This document shows, piece after piece, positions 1 through 7,867 of a stretch of 16,771 nt of DNA (its first letter is position 1; each line of letters opens with the position of its first letter). The notes beneath the pieces were generated by a model. That model did no database searches. It had not been told where the DNA came from and saw only the letters and a list, made by a program, of their open reading frames with translations. The translations under genes were made by a program, and so were the position numbers. Source of the DNA: Bacteroidota bacterium (GTDB taxonomy: Bacteria; Bacteroidota; Bacteroidia; AKYH767-A; OLB10); NCBI GenBank assembly GCA_016713525.1, contig JADJOZ010000015.1, positions 1 to 16,771 on the forward strand, given 5' to 3'.

Positions 1-179
1 TGATCCAAAAGTGAAGTGATCTGTGTCCAACTAAACCACCAAGCCATACAACGAATCATAAATGATTGTCTGGTTTCATTCTCAAATTTGGGAAACATCA
101 TCCCTAAAATTAGAAGCAGTGAGCAAACATATGTCAAACTATAAAAAATCGTTGTATTCTTTGTCTCAGATGCGGTCAT
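1..179 (-). CDS. N-terminal part of an unknown membrane or exported protein (cut by window edge)
   Basis: An open frame starts at the ATG at 179-177 (MTASETKNTTIF...) and runs off the left edge with no stop, so at least 59 residues are present. Residues about 10-30 are hydrophobic (IFYSLTYVCSLLLILGMMFP), which fits a signal anchor or a first membrane helix. A Trp/Phe-rich segment follows (MAWWFSWTQ). The product is not recognised. Repeat copy 1 begins about 80 bases upstream, the same placement seen for two other genes in the window. Confidence rests only on the open frame, the hydrophobic N-terminus and the strand shared with all neighbours. Confidence 0.45.
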   Translation of the reverse strand, partial: MTASETKNTTIFYSLTYVCSLLLILGMMFPKFENETRQSFMIRCMAWWFSWTQITSLLD

Positions 180-258
180 TAACCAGAACTGTAACCAAAA
201 TGCGTTTTATATTATCTGTTTTAGTCAAATGTATTCTGTGTCATGCGGCAAACAATAA

Positions 259-470
259 TGCCCACTACCCCTTCAATTCACTACAAACACAAACTATTAA
301 CCCTGCATGAAACGCCAATTGGCACTAGTTTGTGTCTGGTTATTCTGAAGGCATGAAGTACCTCCCTCATTCTTGCCTCCATAAAAATACATCATCAAAA
401 ACCAATTGCCAAATTTTTGGAAAACAATTTGATTGTTCATATTGCATTTAATGTCAAGTGTTTACGAGTC
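259..470. repeat. Dispersed intergenic repeat, copy 1
   Basis: This stretch aligns by eye with 6598-6746 and 13981-14142. Shared blocks include TAGTTTGTGTCTGGTTATTC, CTGAAGGCATGA and ATAAAAATACATCATC. It holds a perfect 10-bp inverted repeat, ACACAAACTA at 287-296 and TAGTTTGTGT at 326-335, with the palindrome GCCAATTGGC between the arms. Similarity to copy 2 continues past the shared core to about position 470. It lies upstream of the minus-strand gene starting at 179. Confidence 0.8.
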
Positions 471-630
471 CTGGAACGGAAAATGCATCTAAGTCTAGTA
501 TTCGTCTGATTAATTAGATAGGTAGTGGCGCATTTGTCGGACTAGAATTATTAACCTAAACGGAATTTCGGTTTTTGTGAGTCTGAAATATGCATATAAG
601 TCAACTATATTTTAGTTATGACACATTGAG

Positions 631-657
631 ATTAGAAACACAATTTTCATTTCTAAT
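631..657. other. Short hairpin after the stop of the 1111-662 gene
   Basis: ATTAGAAA at 631-638 pairs perfectly with TTTCTAAT at 650-657 across an 11-base loop. It lies a few bases beyond the stop codon of the minus-strand gene, where a transcript end would be expected. No T-run follows on the minus strand, so a terminator role is only a guess. Nothing else was recognised between 471 and 661. Confidence 0.3.
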
Positions 658-661
658 AATT

Positions 662-1111
662 TCATAAAATAATTATCCAACTATCGTAATAATAAATAGT
701 ACCAAAAATTTCTGCCCATATTTTTCTTAAATGTTGCTTCTTCGATTTCAGAAATTTCTTTCCAATCAGCATAAGATAAGCGGAATAAAATATTACAGAG
801 TATCGTTGTATAATGTGTAAAAGAAATCATCTGTAGCTATAATTCTCCGGAAAATTATACTCACTATAGTAAGGTAAATCATTAAAATACTAATTGTATC
901 GGCAATAAAAGTCGACTTTATATTCAAGTAAATAACCATACAATAGACTACGGTTTCAACAATATAAATCCAGAATAAGTCTTTGGCACCAAAGTCTGGA
1001 AAATAATACATTCCTAACGGAAGAAAATTAATTAATATGAAAATCCATCGCACCCGGTCTTTGATGTTTTGAACCAAAATAAGCAAGAAAATGTTTTAAT
1101 AGACTCCACAT
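662..1111 (-). CDS. Small membrane protein of unknown function, split by two likely indels
   Basis: Reconstructed as about 150 residues from three overlapping frames. The ATG at 1111-1109 gives MWSLLKHFLAYFGSKHQRP. An extra G in the run near 1050 moves the frame to VRWIFILINFLPLGMYYF..., which runs to a stop near 793. A missing base there restores YSVIFYSAYLMLIGKKFLK..., ending at the TGA at 664-662. The central part has three to four hydrophobic helices and the tail is basic (KKFLKSKKQHLRK), suggesting an inner-membrane protein with a cytoplasmic C-terminus. No family is recognised. The uninterrupted core is 793-1086; the two extensions are inferred from coding-like composition. Confidence 0.55.
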
Positions 1112-1133
1112 GGTTTCAGATTCTTAATCTTAT

Positions 1134-1283
1134 TCATAGCCTTTGTTTGTGCAAAACCCCTTTATCATTCACTTTTGTTAGTAGCGTGTTAAAATCGACC
1201 GAGACTTTTTTATCACAAAAAGTTATAAAACTCGCATAGTTAGCCAAAGATATAAAAAAGTAGGTATTGTTCAAATTACTCAT
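1134..1283 (-). CDS. Possible small hypothetical protein
   Basis: An open frame from the ATG at 1283 encodes about 49 residues (MSNLNNTYFFISLANYASF...), ending HKQRL, 23 bases before the ATG of the next minus-strand gene. The frame stays open upstream to 1364 through a TTG start with a hydrophobic stretch, so this may be the tail of a longer frameshifted protein. No family or motif is recognised. Strand and spacing agree with its neighbours, but the small size makes it uncertain. Confidence 0.3.
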   Translation of the reverse strand: MSNLNNTYFFISLANYASFITFCDKKVSVDFNTLLTKVNDKGVLHKQRL

Positions 1284-1430
1284 TTTTAAAGCTACCACGA
1301 ATATAAATTGTAAGAAATGAAGCAACCCTGAAATATTTAAAACCAATATGTTCCGCAGCAACAAATATTAGCAATTTGCACTAACCAAAATTGCGAATAG
1401 GTATAATTATGAGTCGCCAAGTTCCTATGT

Positions 1431-1867
1431 TTACTTATTTCTTTTTTGAACAATGATATTAAAAATGGTTCTTACGAAAGTTAGGCCTAGTAAGAGATAG
1501 CAAGTAAACCGTAATAGTAATGACAAACTAGTCATTCCAAATTCAATAAACATATAATGTCCGCCATTCATAAATTCGCATGGCTTGTTGATTAAATTTG
1601 TCAAGAGCGCAATTAAGTTAATCCTAGAACATACTGAATAATCGAAATAGGTTCAATAGGCTTTTTTAAGATAAATATTTGTATAATCTGAATTAATGCC
1701 GGTCCTATAAAAAGATAAAAACAAGTGGTTATCAATGCAGCGGCGGAAACATTAATTGAAGCATCATGCATGAAATATGCTACGCATTCGGGTGTGTTTA
1801 GATAAAAGTAAACTGCAAAGAAAACAAAAGTTAGCAAGTTGATAATTAATAGATATTGTGATTTCAT
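1431..1867 (-). CDS. Small four-helix membrane protein, one frameshift
   Basis: The ATG at 1867 gives MKSQYLLIINLLTFVFFAVYF..., reading to a stop at 1613. One frame over, the sequence continues from about 1625 as INLIALLTNLINKPCEFMNG..., ending IIVQKRNK at the TAA at 1433-1431. The joined protein is about 145 residues with roughly four hydrophobic segments (near residues 5-22, 42-62, 75-95 and 112-135) and a basic tail. The topology suggests a small integral membrane protein; no family is recognised. The start is well supported because GGAGG lies six bases upstream, which is unusual in this window. Confidence 0.6.
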
Positions 1868-1873
1868 TAAAGT

Positions 1874-1878
1874 CCTCC
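1874..1878 (-). promoter_or_regulatory. Strong Shine-Dalgarno site for the 1867 gene
   Basis: GGAGG on the minus strand at 1878-1874 is followed by ACTTTA and then the ATG at 1867. Consensus ribosome-binding sites are rare in Bacteroidota and I saw no other this good in the window, so it fixes this start. Confidence 0.55.
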
Positions 1879-2007
1879 GTTTATCTTATAGGGTTGACCA
1901 TAGCGTTTCGCATCGACACAATGATGGCATCCCGAAAGTTTTCGAAAAGATATAACCATGAACTGCCAATTCTGTACATATGTTATTATACGTTCGTTTT
2001 TCTGTGC

Positions 2008-2547
2008 TTACCATTCGTCAAATTCCATAAAGTCAAGGTCTGCTTCTGTTAATGTATGTTCGTATTCAATTACTTCCTGGAAAGCTTTGTCAACAATATT
2101 TTTATTTTCATACCAAGTTTCATCTTCATATGCACAAACTCCATTGGTCAGTTCAGTCAAGATTGCGCTTGTCAATGACGCAAATCTTAATTCAAAACTG
2201 TCGCTTGCGTGCCAAACAAAGGAGACTACAATTTTACATTCCTTAAGTCGAGCTTCTATTTCAGGGGTTGCAAATGGAACTTCAGGTTGCTTTTTACTCA
2301 AAAGCTTGTTCAAGAAACTTAACTTTGGTTTTAAGTTTTCTTTTGTTGTTTGCAGGTCAAACTCTTCCATGTAAAATTCAAAACCACTTTTTAAATCTTT
2401 GTCTTTTAAACAATTGAAAGCAGGATTTTTCAAGCGGAACTTAAATGGTAAGAAGCCTGAATCTTCATCAGCGTCAAACCTAAAATCAGGATGAACACTG
2501 GCGACCATGTCAAAATCATTTAGTCGTTTCATGATTTTTGGAATCAT
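2008..2547 (-). CDS. Acidic hypothetical protein of about 179 residues
   Basis: One of the few long intact frames here. It begins MIPKIMKRLNDFDMVAS and ends ADLDFMEFDEW. The product is acidic and soluble, with no signal peptide or membrane helix. The segment KIVVSFVWHASDSFELRFAS followed by LTSAILTELTNGVCAYEDE looks like a compact alpha/beta domain, but I cannot name a family. The ATG at 2547 is preferred; an in-frame TTG at 2568 would add seven residues. It stands alone between two membrane-protein genes, as a one-gene cassette would. Plus-strand frames across this region are shadows. Confidence 0.75.
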   Translation of the reverse strand: MIPKIMKRLNDFDMVASVHPDFRFDADEDSGFLPFKFRLKNPAFNCLKDKDLKSGFEFYMEEFDLQTTKENLKPKLSFLNKLLSKKQPEVPFATPEIEARLKECKIVVSFVWHASDSFELRFASLTSAILTELTNGVCAYEDETWYENKNIVDKAFQEVIEYEHTLTEADLDFMEFDEW

Positions 2548-2747
2548 GTCCTTGAAACCTTCTTGCAATAAACTTTAAAACGCTAAGCTCATATTATTTT
2601 TTGTCGTTTCTTTTTAAATGCTACAATCGGTAGGGCTTCTCCATAGGTGGTACTTTTCAAGCCGATCCTGGTAGCTATCGGAAGTTTGACAGTACCAGCG
2701 GTTATAAATGCTCAAATGTTGCTATTCGCAATGCTGTTCATAGCTGC

Positions 2748-3197
2748 CTATTTTATAGCATTGTCTATGGTAGTCTTGTTATTATTTCGTATCCTAAAAT
2801 ATACTATTGAAAGGCCGATTAAAGTAACAATGATACCAATATTCCTTTCAAAATCCATTACTGCCTTCGTCCCCGAGTCAACAGATTTGTATCCTGTGCT
2901 TTTAACCAGTTTCTTAAATGAATTTCTGTTGAAATCAATATGCAAGTGACAATAATAATTCCGTTAAAAAAAAATAGCCAGTTTGTCTTTTTGTGTTTCT
3001 TTGCAGCAATGTAATTTGTCACGACCAAATAAATTGGCAAAAAATAGCATCGTAATAAGGCCTTCAATAATCGTTGCAGAAGTAACGCTATCAGAGCCAT
3101 TAAACCACATTGGTCGAACTATTAGATGAATTCCAACTGTCGAACCATAGCTTAATAAGATAACTATTGTCCAATATTTAAAATTATTTCGTAACAT
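2748..3197 (-). CDS. Four-helix membrane protein, two frameshifts
   Basis: Reconstructed from three frames. The start is MLRNNFKYWTIVILLSYGS at 3197; a GTG at 3248 would add 17 residues. The first frame runs through IIEGLITMLFF. A missing T in the T-run near 3050 moves it to LPIYLVVTNYIAAKKHKKTN, WLFFFNGIIIVTCILIS and then EIHLRNWLK. A missing A near 2915 restores STGYKSVDSGTKAVMDFERN and a last hydrophobic segment, IGIIVTLIGLSIVYFRI, ending before 2748. The result is about 150 residues with four membrane segments. No family is recognised. Both joins fall in homopolymers. Confidence 0.55.
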
Positions 3198-3227
3198 TGT
3201 TAGTCTTTTCCTTATGGTTTTGCTATT

Positions 3228-3364
3228 TAAGGTTTTCGGCTTTGCCACAGTTATGGATTTCGAAACACTTAACTTTTAGTTAAACACAAGTATTGATTGA
3301 GCACAATTTCCATAACTATCGGGCTCATTTAAGTACAGATCCCGCTGTTTTGCCAAACCGATGC
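3228..3364 (-). other. Weak attC-like inverted repeat
   Basis: This is the gap between the methyltransferase stop and the next start. On the minus strand, CGGTTTGGCAAAACAG just after the stop is imperfectly complementary to CTGTGGCAAAGCCG near 3248-3232. An inner pair, ATAGTTATGG and CCATAACT, flanks a GTTAAGT box. The architecture resembles the stronger sites at 8625, 12539 and 13097, but the pairing is poor. Confidence 0.3.
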
Positions 3365-4005
3365 TATTGGCTGTTTTTTGTCCAAATATATGCTCTTTCT
3401 GTTTGATGTTCGGTTTTTATATGGTTGCCGTTTGATGATGTCAATAATTGTAAGCCCAACTTCTTCAACAATAGTCTTTATTTTATCAACTTCAAAGAAT
3501 TGGAATTTTATTTTTACATCTTTGTCAAGAAACTTATCAAGGCATACGGTTTCGTTTCCGATATGAAATGAAAATAAGAATTCGCCATTGTGTGAAAGAA
3601 CTCTTTTAACTTCACTTAGTGCTTTTCTTACTTGTTCATAGTCAAAATGAACAATCGCATAAAAGGCAATCGCGGAGCCAAAACTTCCGTCAGCATATTT
3701 TAACTGCAACAGGTTGGATTGTTCAAATTTGATGTTTTGGGTTTAGACCTGTTGCCACTTTTACCATTTTCAGTAGAAATGTCTGTCCCTAAAATATTTT
3801 GCAAACCATTGTCAAACAGAAACTTTGTTGTTTGTCCTGGTCCACATCCAAAGTCAATTATTCTTCCATTGTTCATGTTTTGACTGCCAAATGCTTTAAG
3901 TAAAATTTGGTCAAAGTGTTTGTCGTCAAGTTCATTAATAAACTTGTCCGCATAGCTTTCCGCAGTCTTGTCGTAGCAATCAATTATATCTTTTAGTTCT
4001 TGCAT
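3364..4005 (-). CDS. Class I SAM-dependent methyltransferase, three homopolymer insertions
   Basis: A small-molecule-type methyltransferase of about 213 residues. Motif I is clear: IIDFGCGPGQTTKFL, with the acidic end of strand beta-2 at LGTDIS. After it, an extra A near 3762 and another near 3738 break the frame. Removing both gives STEMVKVATGLNPNIKFEQ, then LLQLKYADGSFGSAIAFYAI (motif IV region), HFDYEQVRKALSEVKRVL and NGEFLFSFHIG. A third extra A near 3417 hides the true end, TEHQTERAYIWTKNSQ, stopping at the TAG at 3366-3364. The arrangement is typical of the UbiE-like / Methyltransf_11 fold. The substrate cannot be told. The start is the ATG of MQELKDIIDCYDK. Confidence 0.85.
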
Positions 4006-4024
4006 GTAGTGTTGTTCTAAAATG

Positions 4025-4093
4025 GCCGCAAACGGTTAGCGCTAGCAGAATTTGGCGATTTCGTAGCATCTGCCTGCAGGTGGATTGATTAGT
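4025..4093 (-). other. Possible attC-like inter-gene spacer (right end only)
   Basis: The spacer between the reductase-like stop and the methyltransferase start reads, on the minus strand, GCTAGCGCTAACCGTTTGCGGCC shortly before the next ATG; the key parts are CTAACCG and GTTTGCGG. This resembles the right ends of the better sites (AACCGTTAGC at 7737, CTGTTAGCGG at 8625). A convincing left partner was not found. Confidence 0.25.
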
Positions 4094-4646
4094 TTACCCC
4101 CGTATTGGCTCATAAAATAATATTGTCGCACCAGAGTTTAGCGTTTTTGTCTTATTGAGTTTCAATGTTATTCGGTCCTTGATTTGATCAAAGAGTCTTA
4201 GTCCTTTTCCTTCAATGATAGGATGGATGCAGATTTGAAATTCGTCAATTAGATTGCTGTTTAACAATTGAATAATCAAGCTCCGACTCCCAACAGAAAT
4301 ATACTTTCCGGATTGCTGTTTTAGTTCCATAACTTTTTCGTTAAGTGGGAAGGTCTGTAAGTTTTGCACTGTCCCAGTTTGTGTTTGCGAGTGTTTTGGA
4401 GAAGACAATTTTTGGAATTCTGTCTATTGAAATTGCAAAGTCATCCATAGATTTATTTCCGGAAGGATTTAGCAATATTGTTTTCCAGAATTGCATAAGT
4501 TCATCAGTCGTCCGGCCATACAAAATAACGCCTGAATTATCTAACAGATCGGAATAGTGTTGATGTAAATCTTCACTTGGAATTCCGGTTGTGTGGTCGC
4601 AAACACCATCAAGTGTCATGTTGAAAGCTGCAATTACTTTTCTCAT
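4094..4646 (-). CDS. Dihydrofolate-reductase-family protein (RibD C-terminal-like), one frameshift
   Basis: About 183 residues once one extra C in the CCC run near 4349 is removed, joining SAKLTDLP to LNEKVMELKQQSGKYISVGS. The start MRKVIAAFNMTLDGVCDHT and the following VILYGRTTDELMQFW match the N-terminus of the family that includes YyaP/YyaJ-type proteins and the RibD reductase domain. The C-terminal half carries GSRSLIIQLLNSNLIDEFQI and HPIIEGKGLRLF, the conserved nucleotide-binding and beta-strand signature. The family uses NADPH with pterin- or pyrimidine-like substrates, but most small members have no proven reaction. It is a lone gene between unrelated neighbours. Family confidence is high, function low. 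Confidence 0.85.
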
Positions 4647-4721
4647 ACTATAAAATTTAATTGGCTATCTATCCTTTTGGAATCATATTACATTGAATAT
4701 AATTTTCATCGGATGCCGACT

Positions 4722-4816
4722 ACTTAACCATTAATTGGTCTGCTAAGATAAAAATAAATGTGAAACGAAGAATGGATTGTCAGTAAGTTATCTGTCCCGC
4801 AAATCTGTGGTTACCA
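4722..4816 (-). other. Candidate attC-like spacer
   Basis: In the 200-base gap between the 5237-4848 gene and the reductase-like gene, the minus strand has TGGTAAC at 4816-4810 and, about 95 bases on, GTTAAGT at 4728-4722, which matches the GTTRRRY core exactly. Pairing between the arms is limited to TAACCA-type matches, so this is a box match more than a structure match. Confidence 0.3.
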
Positions 4817-4847
4817 GCACTGTTTTCTTCTATGTCGTGTCTTGATG

Positions 4848-5237
4848 TCAATTTTTACTGAACAAAAATAATACTCCAAATATCACAGATGCAATTGCAA
4901 AATATAACAGTCCCGAAAGCTAAGTCCAGTAGTGATATTTTGAAATTGTCTTTGTATGTCTGTGTCGATATGCAATAATGCCCATTACAATTGGTGCAGC
5001 CAGAATTAAATAGAAAGTCCCAAGTGAAGCCATACCTGACCATTGCCAAAACAATGTTGTTAAGACAACAAGCAAAAGCACTCCATAAGTTGCAAATATT
5101 ATGAATAGTTCAGTTATAGGTGCGTTTGGGATGTTTTCTTTTTTCAACTGTTTCTTAAGTCGTAGGAAAGATAAAAGTCCTGTCAACGGAAGAATGAGAT
5201 GAATTGATAATGCTATTATTGTTTCTTTTACGGTCAT
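4848..5237 (-). CDS. Small four-helix membrane protein with an in-frame TAG
   Basis: The ATG at 5237 gives MTVKETIIALSIHLILPLTG. The frame encodes about 105 residues with three membrane segments, the third around ASLGTFYLILAAPIVMGIIA, and reaches TAG right after SKYHYWT. The same frame continues past it with a fourth clear helix, LSGLLYFAIASVIFGVLFLF, ending SKN at the TGA at 4850-4848, for 129 residues in total. No base shift is needed; a single C-to-T change from CAG would explain the stop. The helix after the stop suggests it is a recent mutation or a base-calling error. No family is recognised. Confidence 0.6.
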
Positions 5238-5239
5238 TT

Positions 5240-5314
5240 CTTACCGACGGGTTCGGCTCCCAATTAAATAAATTTTTATATTCATCAGACAAAGCGTCCA
5301 ATAGCCTGTTAGTT
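5240..5314 (-). other. Candidate attC-like site after the Kelch gene
   Basis: On the minus strand, 21 bases after the Kelch-gene stop, AACTAACAGGCTATTGG begins a 75-base spacer that ends GAGCCGAACCCGTCGGTAAG, three bases before the next ATG. The left end resembles those at 13231 (ATAACAGGCCATTGCC) and 8712 (CAACAGGCAGTTGGC). The right end resembles CCGTCGTTAGCGG at 13097. Arm pairing is weaker than at those two. Confidence 0.4.
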
Positions 5315-5334
5315 TCTTGTGATTGTGTTCCAGA

Positions 5335-6571
5335 TCATTCTTTAAAAATCTTCTTAACAATCCGTTTTCTATCAACATTTACTTCAATGAAATAAACTCC
5401 TTTAGTAAAGTTACGAATATCAACTATCAAGTTATTATTAGGAGCTAAGACATTTTTCGTAAATACTTTTTTGCTACTAATTTCCCAAATTGATATTTCT
5501 ATTGAAGTACTAATAATTGTATTTGAACTCCAATTTATATTAATAAAATCTTTTGATGGGTTTGGATAAACCTGAAGCTGGAAATCTGAATTCTGGACAT
5601 CTTCAATACCTGTTAAGCAAACGGTATCAGGAGTGTATTCCCAGAAATCACTATGTAAATTAGCATCATTTATCCAACCAACTCCAACGTATCCTTTATT
5701 ACCAATTGAAAATGTTGAAGCAAATTCTCTCAATCCCGCCCCAAAATTCGCAACTGATACCCATGAATTACTTGTTCTATCATATTTCCAAAAATCAGAA
5801 AGTGCACTGGTTGGAATATTTGAAGTACCTGTACCCATATAGCCAAATGGGCAAAGCCAAAAAGCACAAGCTTCTGCACGTGGTATACCTCCAAAATTTG
5901 CCATTTGTGTCCAAACGTTAGTGGTTGGATCCCAAGACCGAAATTCATTGCTATATTGCATACCTGTAGAGTAATTAACTCCAGTCCCAATGTAACCATA
6001 AGTTCCGTCAGAGTAGCCAGTAGCATATTCAACTCCCATGCCTCCCAAGTTCGCTTTTGAGTCCAGTTATTTAATAAAGCATCGTATTCCCAAAATATAT
6101 CGAGTTGCAACTGCTGCTATCGCAACCAGAGCCGATGTATCCTTTATTGCCAATAGAAAAGCCCACGCCTGCAAATCGTACATCACCACCAAGATTTGCT
6201 TTTTGCGACCATGTGTTTACTCTTGGGTCATATTCCCAAAAATCTTTTAAACCAACACCACCAAACCCACCTCCAATGTATCCTTTTGCGCCAATGGAAA
6301 ATCCCATAGCATTTGCTCTTGCGTTTCCCGGCACATTTGTTTTTTGCGTCCAGATATTTAATGAGGGGTCATATTCCCAAAAATCATTTAACCCTATCGG
6401 ATTTGCACCTGTGCCAATATATCCTTTTGTTCCAATGGAAAAACCAACGGCCCCAAACCTCGCGGCTCCACCAAAATCTGCCTTTTGTGTCCAATAATCT
6501 CCTTTAGCATAAAATGTTAAAATCAAACCAAAGAGAGCAATGAGTTTTTTCCAGTGATTTCTTTTTTTCAT
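5335..6571 (-). CDS. Secreted Kelch-repeat protein with T9SS type A sorting domain
   Basis: About 412 residues after two one-base losses near 6086 and 6058 are restored. The N-terminus MKKRNHWKKLIALFGLILTF is a signal peptide. Six Kelch-like blades follow, each about 46-50 residues, with the pattern FGG-x-R, GFSIG-x-KGYIGTG, DFWEYDP and NxWTQKA. The C-terminus has LQVYPNPSKDFININW, then a beta-rich stretch and GVYFIEVNVDRKRIVKKIF. This is the type A T9SS sorting domain, which directs export across the outer membrane and surface attachment. The protein is probably a surface-exposed beta-propeller; its ligand is unknown. Repeat copy 2 sits about 27 bases upstream of the start. Confidence 0.9.
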
Positions 6572-6597
6572 TTTGTTTGAAATTTGAAATTAGAAAT

Positions 6598-6746
6598 GGC
6601 GCTAGTTTGTGTCGGGTTATTCTGAAGGCATGATGTGCCGCTCCATTCCGGCCTTCATAAAAATACACCATCTAAAATCAACTACCTAATTTTTGGAAGA
6701 TAATTTAAAATTTCATATAGTATTAAATATGAATCACTTACAAGTC
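6598..6746. repeat. Dispersed intergenic repeat, copy 2 (left arm missing)
   Basis: It shares GGCGCTAGTTTGTGT, GGTTATTCTGAAGGCATGA, ATAAAAATACACCATC and CTAATTTTTGG with the other copies. The left inverted-repeat arm (ACACAAACTA) and the sequence before it are absent, so this copy is truncated. It lies immediately upstream of the Kelch/T9SS gene. Bases 6747-6783 hold nothing I recognise. Confidence 0.75.
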
Positions 6747-6783
6747 ACATTGTGTTGAAGTTACCAAGGCAGAGTAGAGTAGT

Positions 6784-7019
6784 TCATAAGTTATAAGGTT
6801 CGTAAAAATGAATTGGCGGGACAAGATCATTGGTGTTAAAGAGCGTTTTTCTTTTCAGGTCGGGATCAATCTCTTCATTTTTTAATTATCAAGAGTAGTG
6901 TCGAACCCGGAAGAATTGTTGGTCAACCAAATAGTATAAACGCTGTCAGTAACTGTCTGTCCGAAACCGTTAGCTATGGACAGAAGCGTCAAAATCAGAA
7001 TGTAAATAATCTGTTTCAT
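6784..7019 (-). CDS. Small secreted protein with signal peptide, one frameshift
   Basis: The ATG at 7019 gives MKQIIYILILTLLSIANGFG, a textbook signal peptide with likely cleavage after ANGFG. The mature part starts QTVTDSVYTIWLTNNSSGFD. The frame stops after TLDN at 6882. Adding one T in the T/A run there continues it as LKNEEIDPDLKRKTLFNTND then LVPPIHFYEPYNL, ending at the TGA at 6786-6784. The total is about 78 residues, exported to the periplasm or beyond. No family is recognised. In-frame ATGs at 7028 and 7037 are alternative starts. The 105-base spacer before it contains the palindromic core TTTTGCAAAA. Confidence 0.5.
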
Positions 7020-7123
7020 TGTTGTCATAAACTTCATTAAATGGACAAAACTGGAATTATGCACTTCATATTCATAGAAGTTAAAAGCCTCCGCTTTTGC
7101 AAAACGGCTATCACCAGTTGTTT

Positions 7124-7700
7124 TTATTGTATTTCGAAGTAGTTTAACCATTCCTTTTTCGTACTAAAATTTCCTTGTTTCTCCTTGTTGATAAAAATTG
7201 CTTTTTCTTTTCTGTCAATAAGTAGAGTGTCAGGAATGAAATTATTGTCATAAGGTTTTTTAGTAAAAATAATTGTGTCGGCTTGGAATTTATATTTACC
7301 GTGAAATACCTCATGAAAGCCGAATATTCCTGAAACTTGATTTTCACAAGTTCCATTTTCTCTAAAAACTAAAGTATAATAGTATAGGTCATCCTTTAGT
7401 GTAGCTGTCAAAATACGCTTCGATTTTAAAAGGTCAGACTTTACTATGTTGGTCAGTATGATTGTCACTATAACAAGTCCGTGAAAAAGAATTTGATTTT
7501 ATTTGTTTAACCTCCCCCTTTGTAAATGAAATAATGGTATCACCAAATGAAAAAAGATATAGAAATATAATCGGAACTATTATCGCTCCGTAAGATAGTA
7601 GGAAAATAAACATTCCTCCGAAATAGTCTGTCACCATCCAGGCAAGCATTCCTAATGTTGAAATGACTGCAACCAGGTTGTATATCTTTTGTCTATTCAT
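7124..7700 (-). CDS. Membrane-anchored protein of about 192 residues, one frameshift
   Basis: The ATG at 7700 gives MNRQKIYNLVAVISTLGMLA. Two hydrophobic segments follow (residues about 8-25 and 30-52), then a basic loop KGEVKQIKSNSF. Adding one T to the T-run near 7490 joins this to HGLVIVTIILTNIV, a third helix, and then a soluble domain: SKRILTATLKDDLYYYTLVF, ENGTCENQVSGIFGFHEVFH, DTIIFTKKPYDNNFIPDTLL. The soluble part has alternating strands like small lipocalin-like Bacteroidota domains. It ends KKEWLNYFEIQ. I cannot assign a family. The join is in a homopolymer and both halves read as one protein. Confidence 0.65.
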
Positions 7701-7736
7701 TTAAGGTTGGTCTTTAGAGCCGGTCGTAAAATAAAA

Positions 7737-7838
7737 GCTAACGGTTACAGGTTAGTGAGATCCCGAAAGCTTTCAGGATCGAGGCACTAAACAGACTGAG
7801 AGCACTGAACCAGTTTTTGCCAAATGCCTTTTAGCGGT
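7737..7838 (-). other. attC-like inverted repeat containing a hairpin
   Basis: It lies between the stop at 7868 and the ATG at 7700. The outer arms are GCTAAC at 7737-7742 and TTAGC at 7831-7835 on the plus strand. The inner arms CAGGTTAGTGAGATC and GAGCACTGAACCAG are complementary with few mismatches. The minus-strand right end reads AACCGTTAGC, 37 bases before the next start codon. The left box is degenerate (CGCTAAAA). At its centre GATCCCGAAAG (7759-7769) and CTTTCAGGATC (7770-7780) form a near-perfect hairpin. Confidence 0.45.
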
Positions 7839-7867
7839 TCGGCTTTCTGTTCCGAATGTCAAATTTA

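Noticed and set aside
1858..2374. Plus-strand open frames, including a 138-codon one
   Set aside because: They are antisense to the intact acidic protein at 2547-2008, which has the better protein character, or start inside it.
5633..6507. Several plus-strand open frames rich in Pro, Tyr and Phe
   Set aside because: They are antisense shadows of the Kelch-repeat gene; their repetitiveness mirrors the blades on the minus strand.
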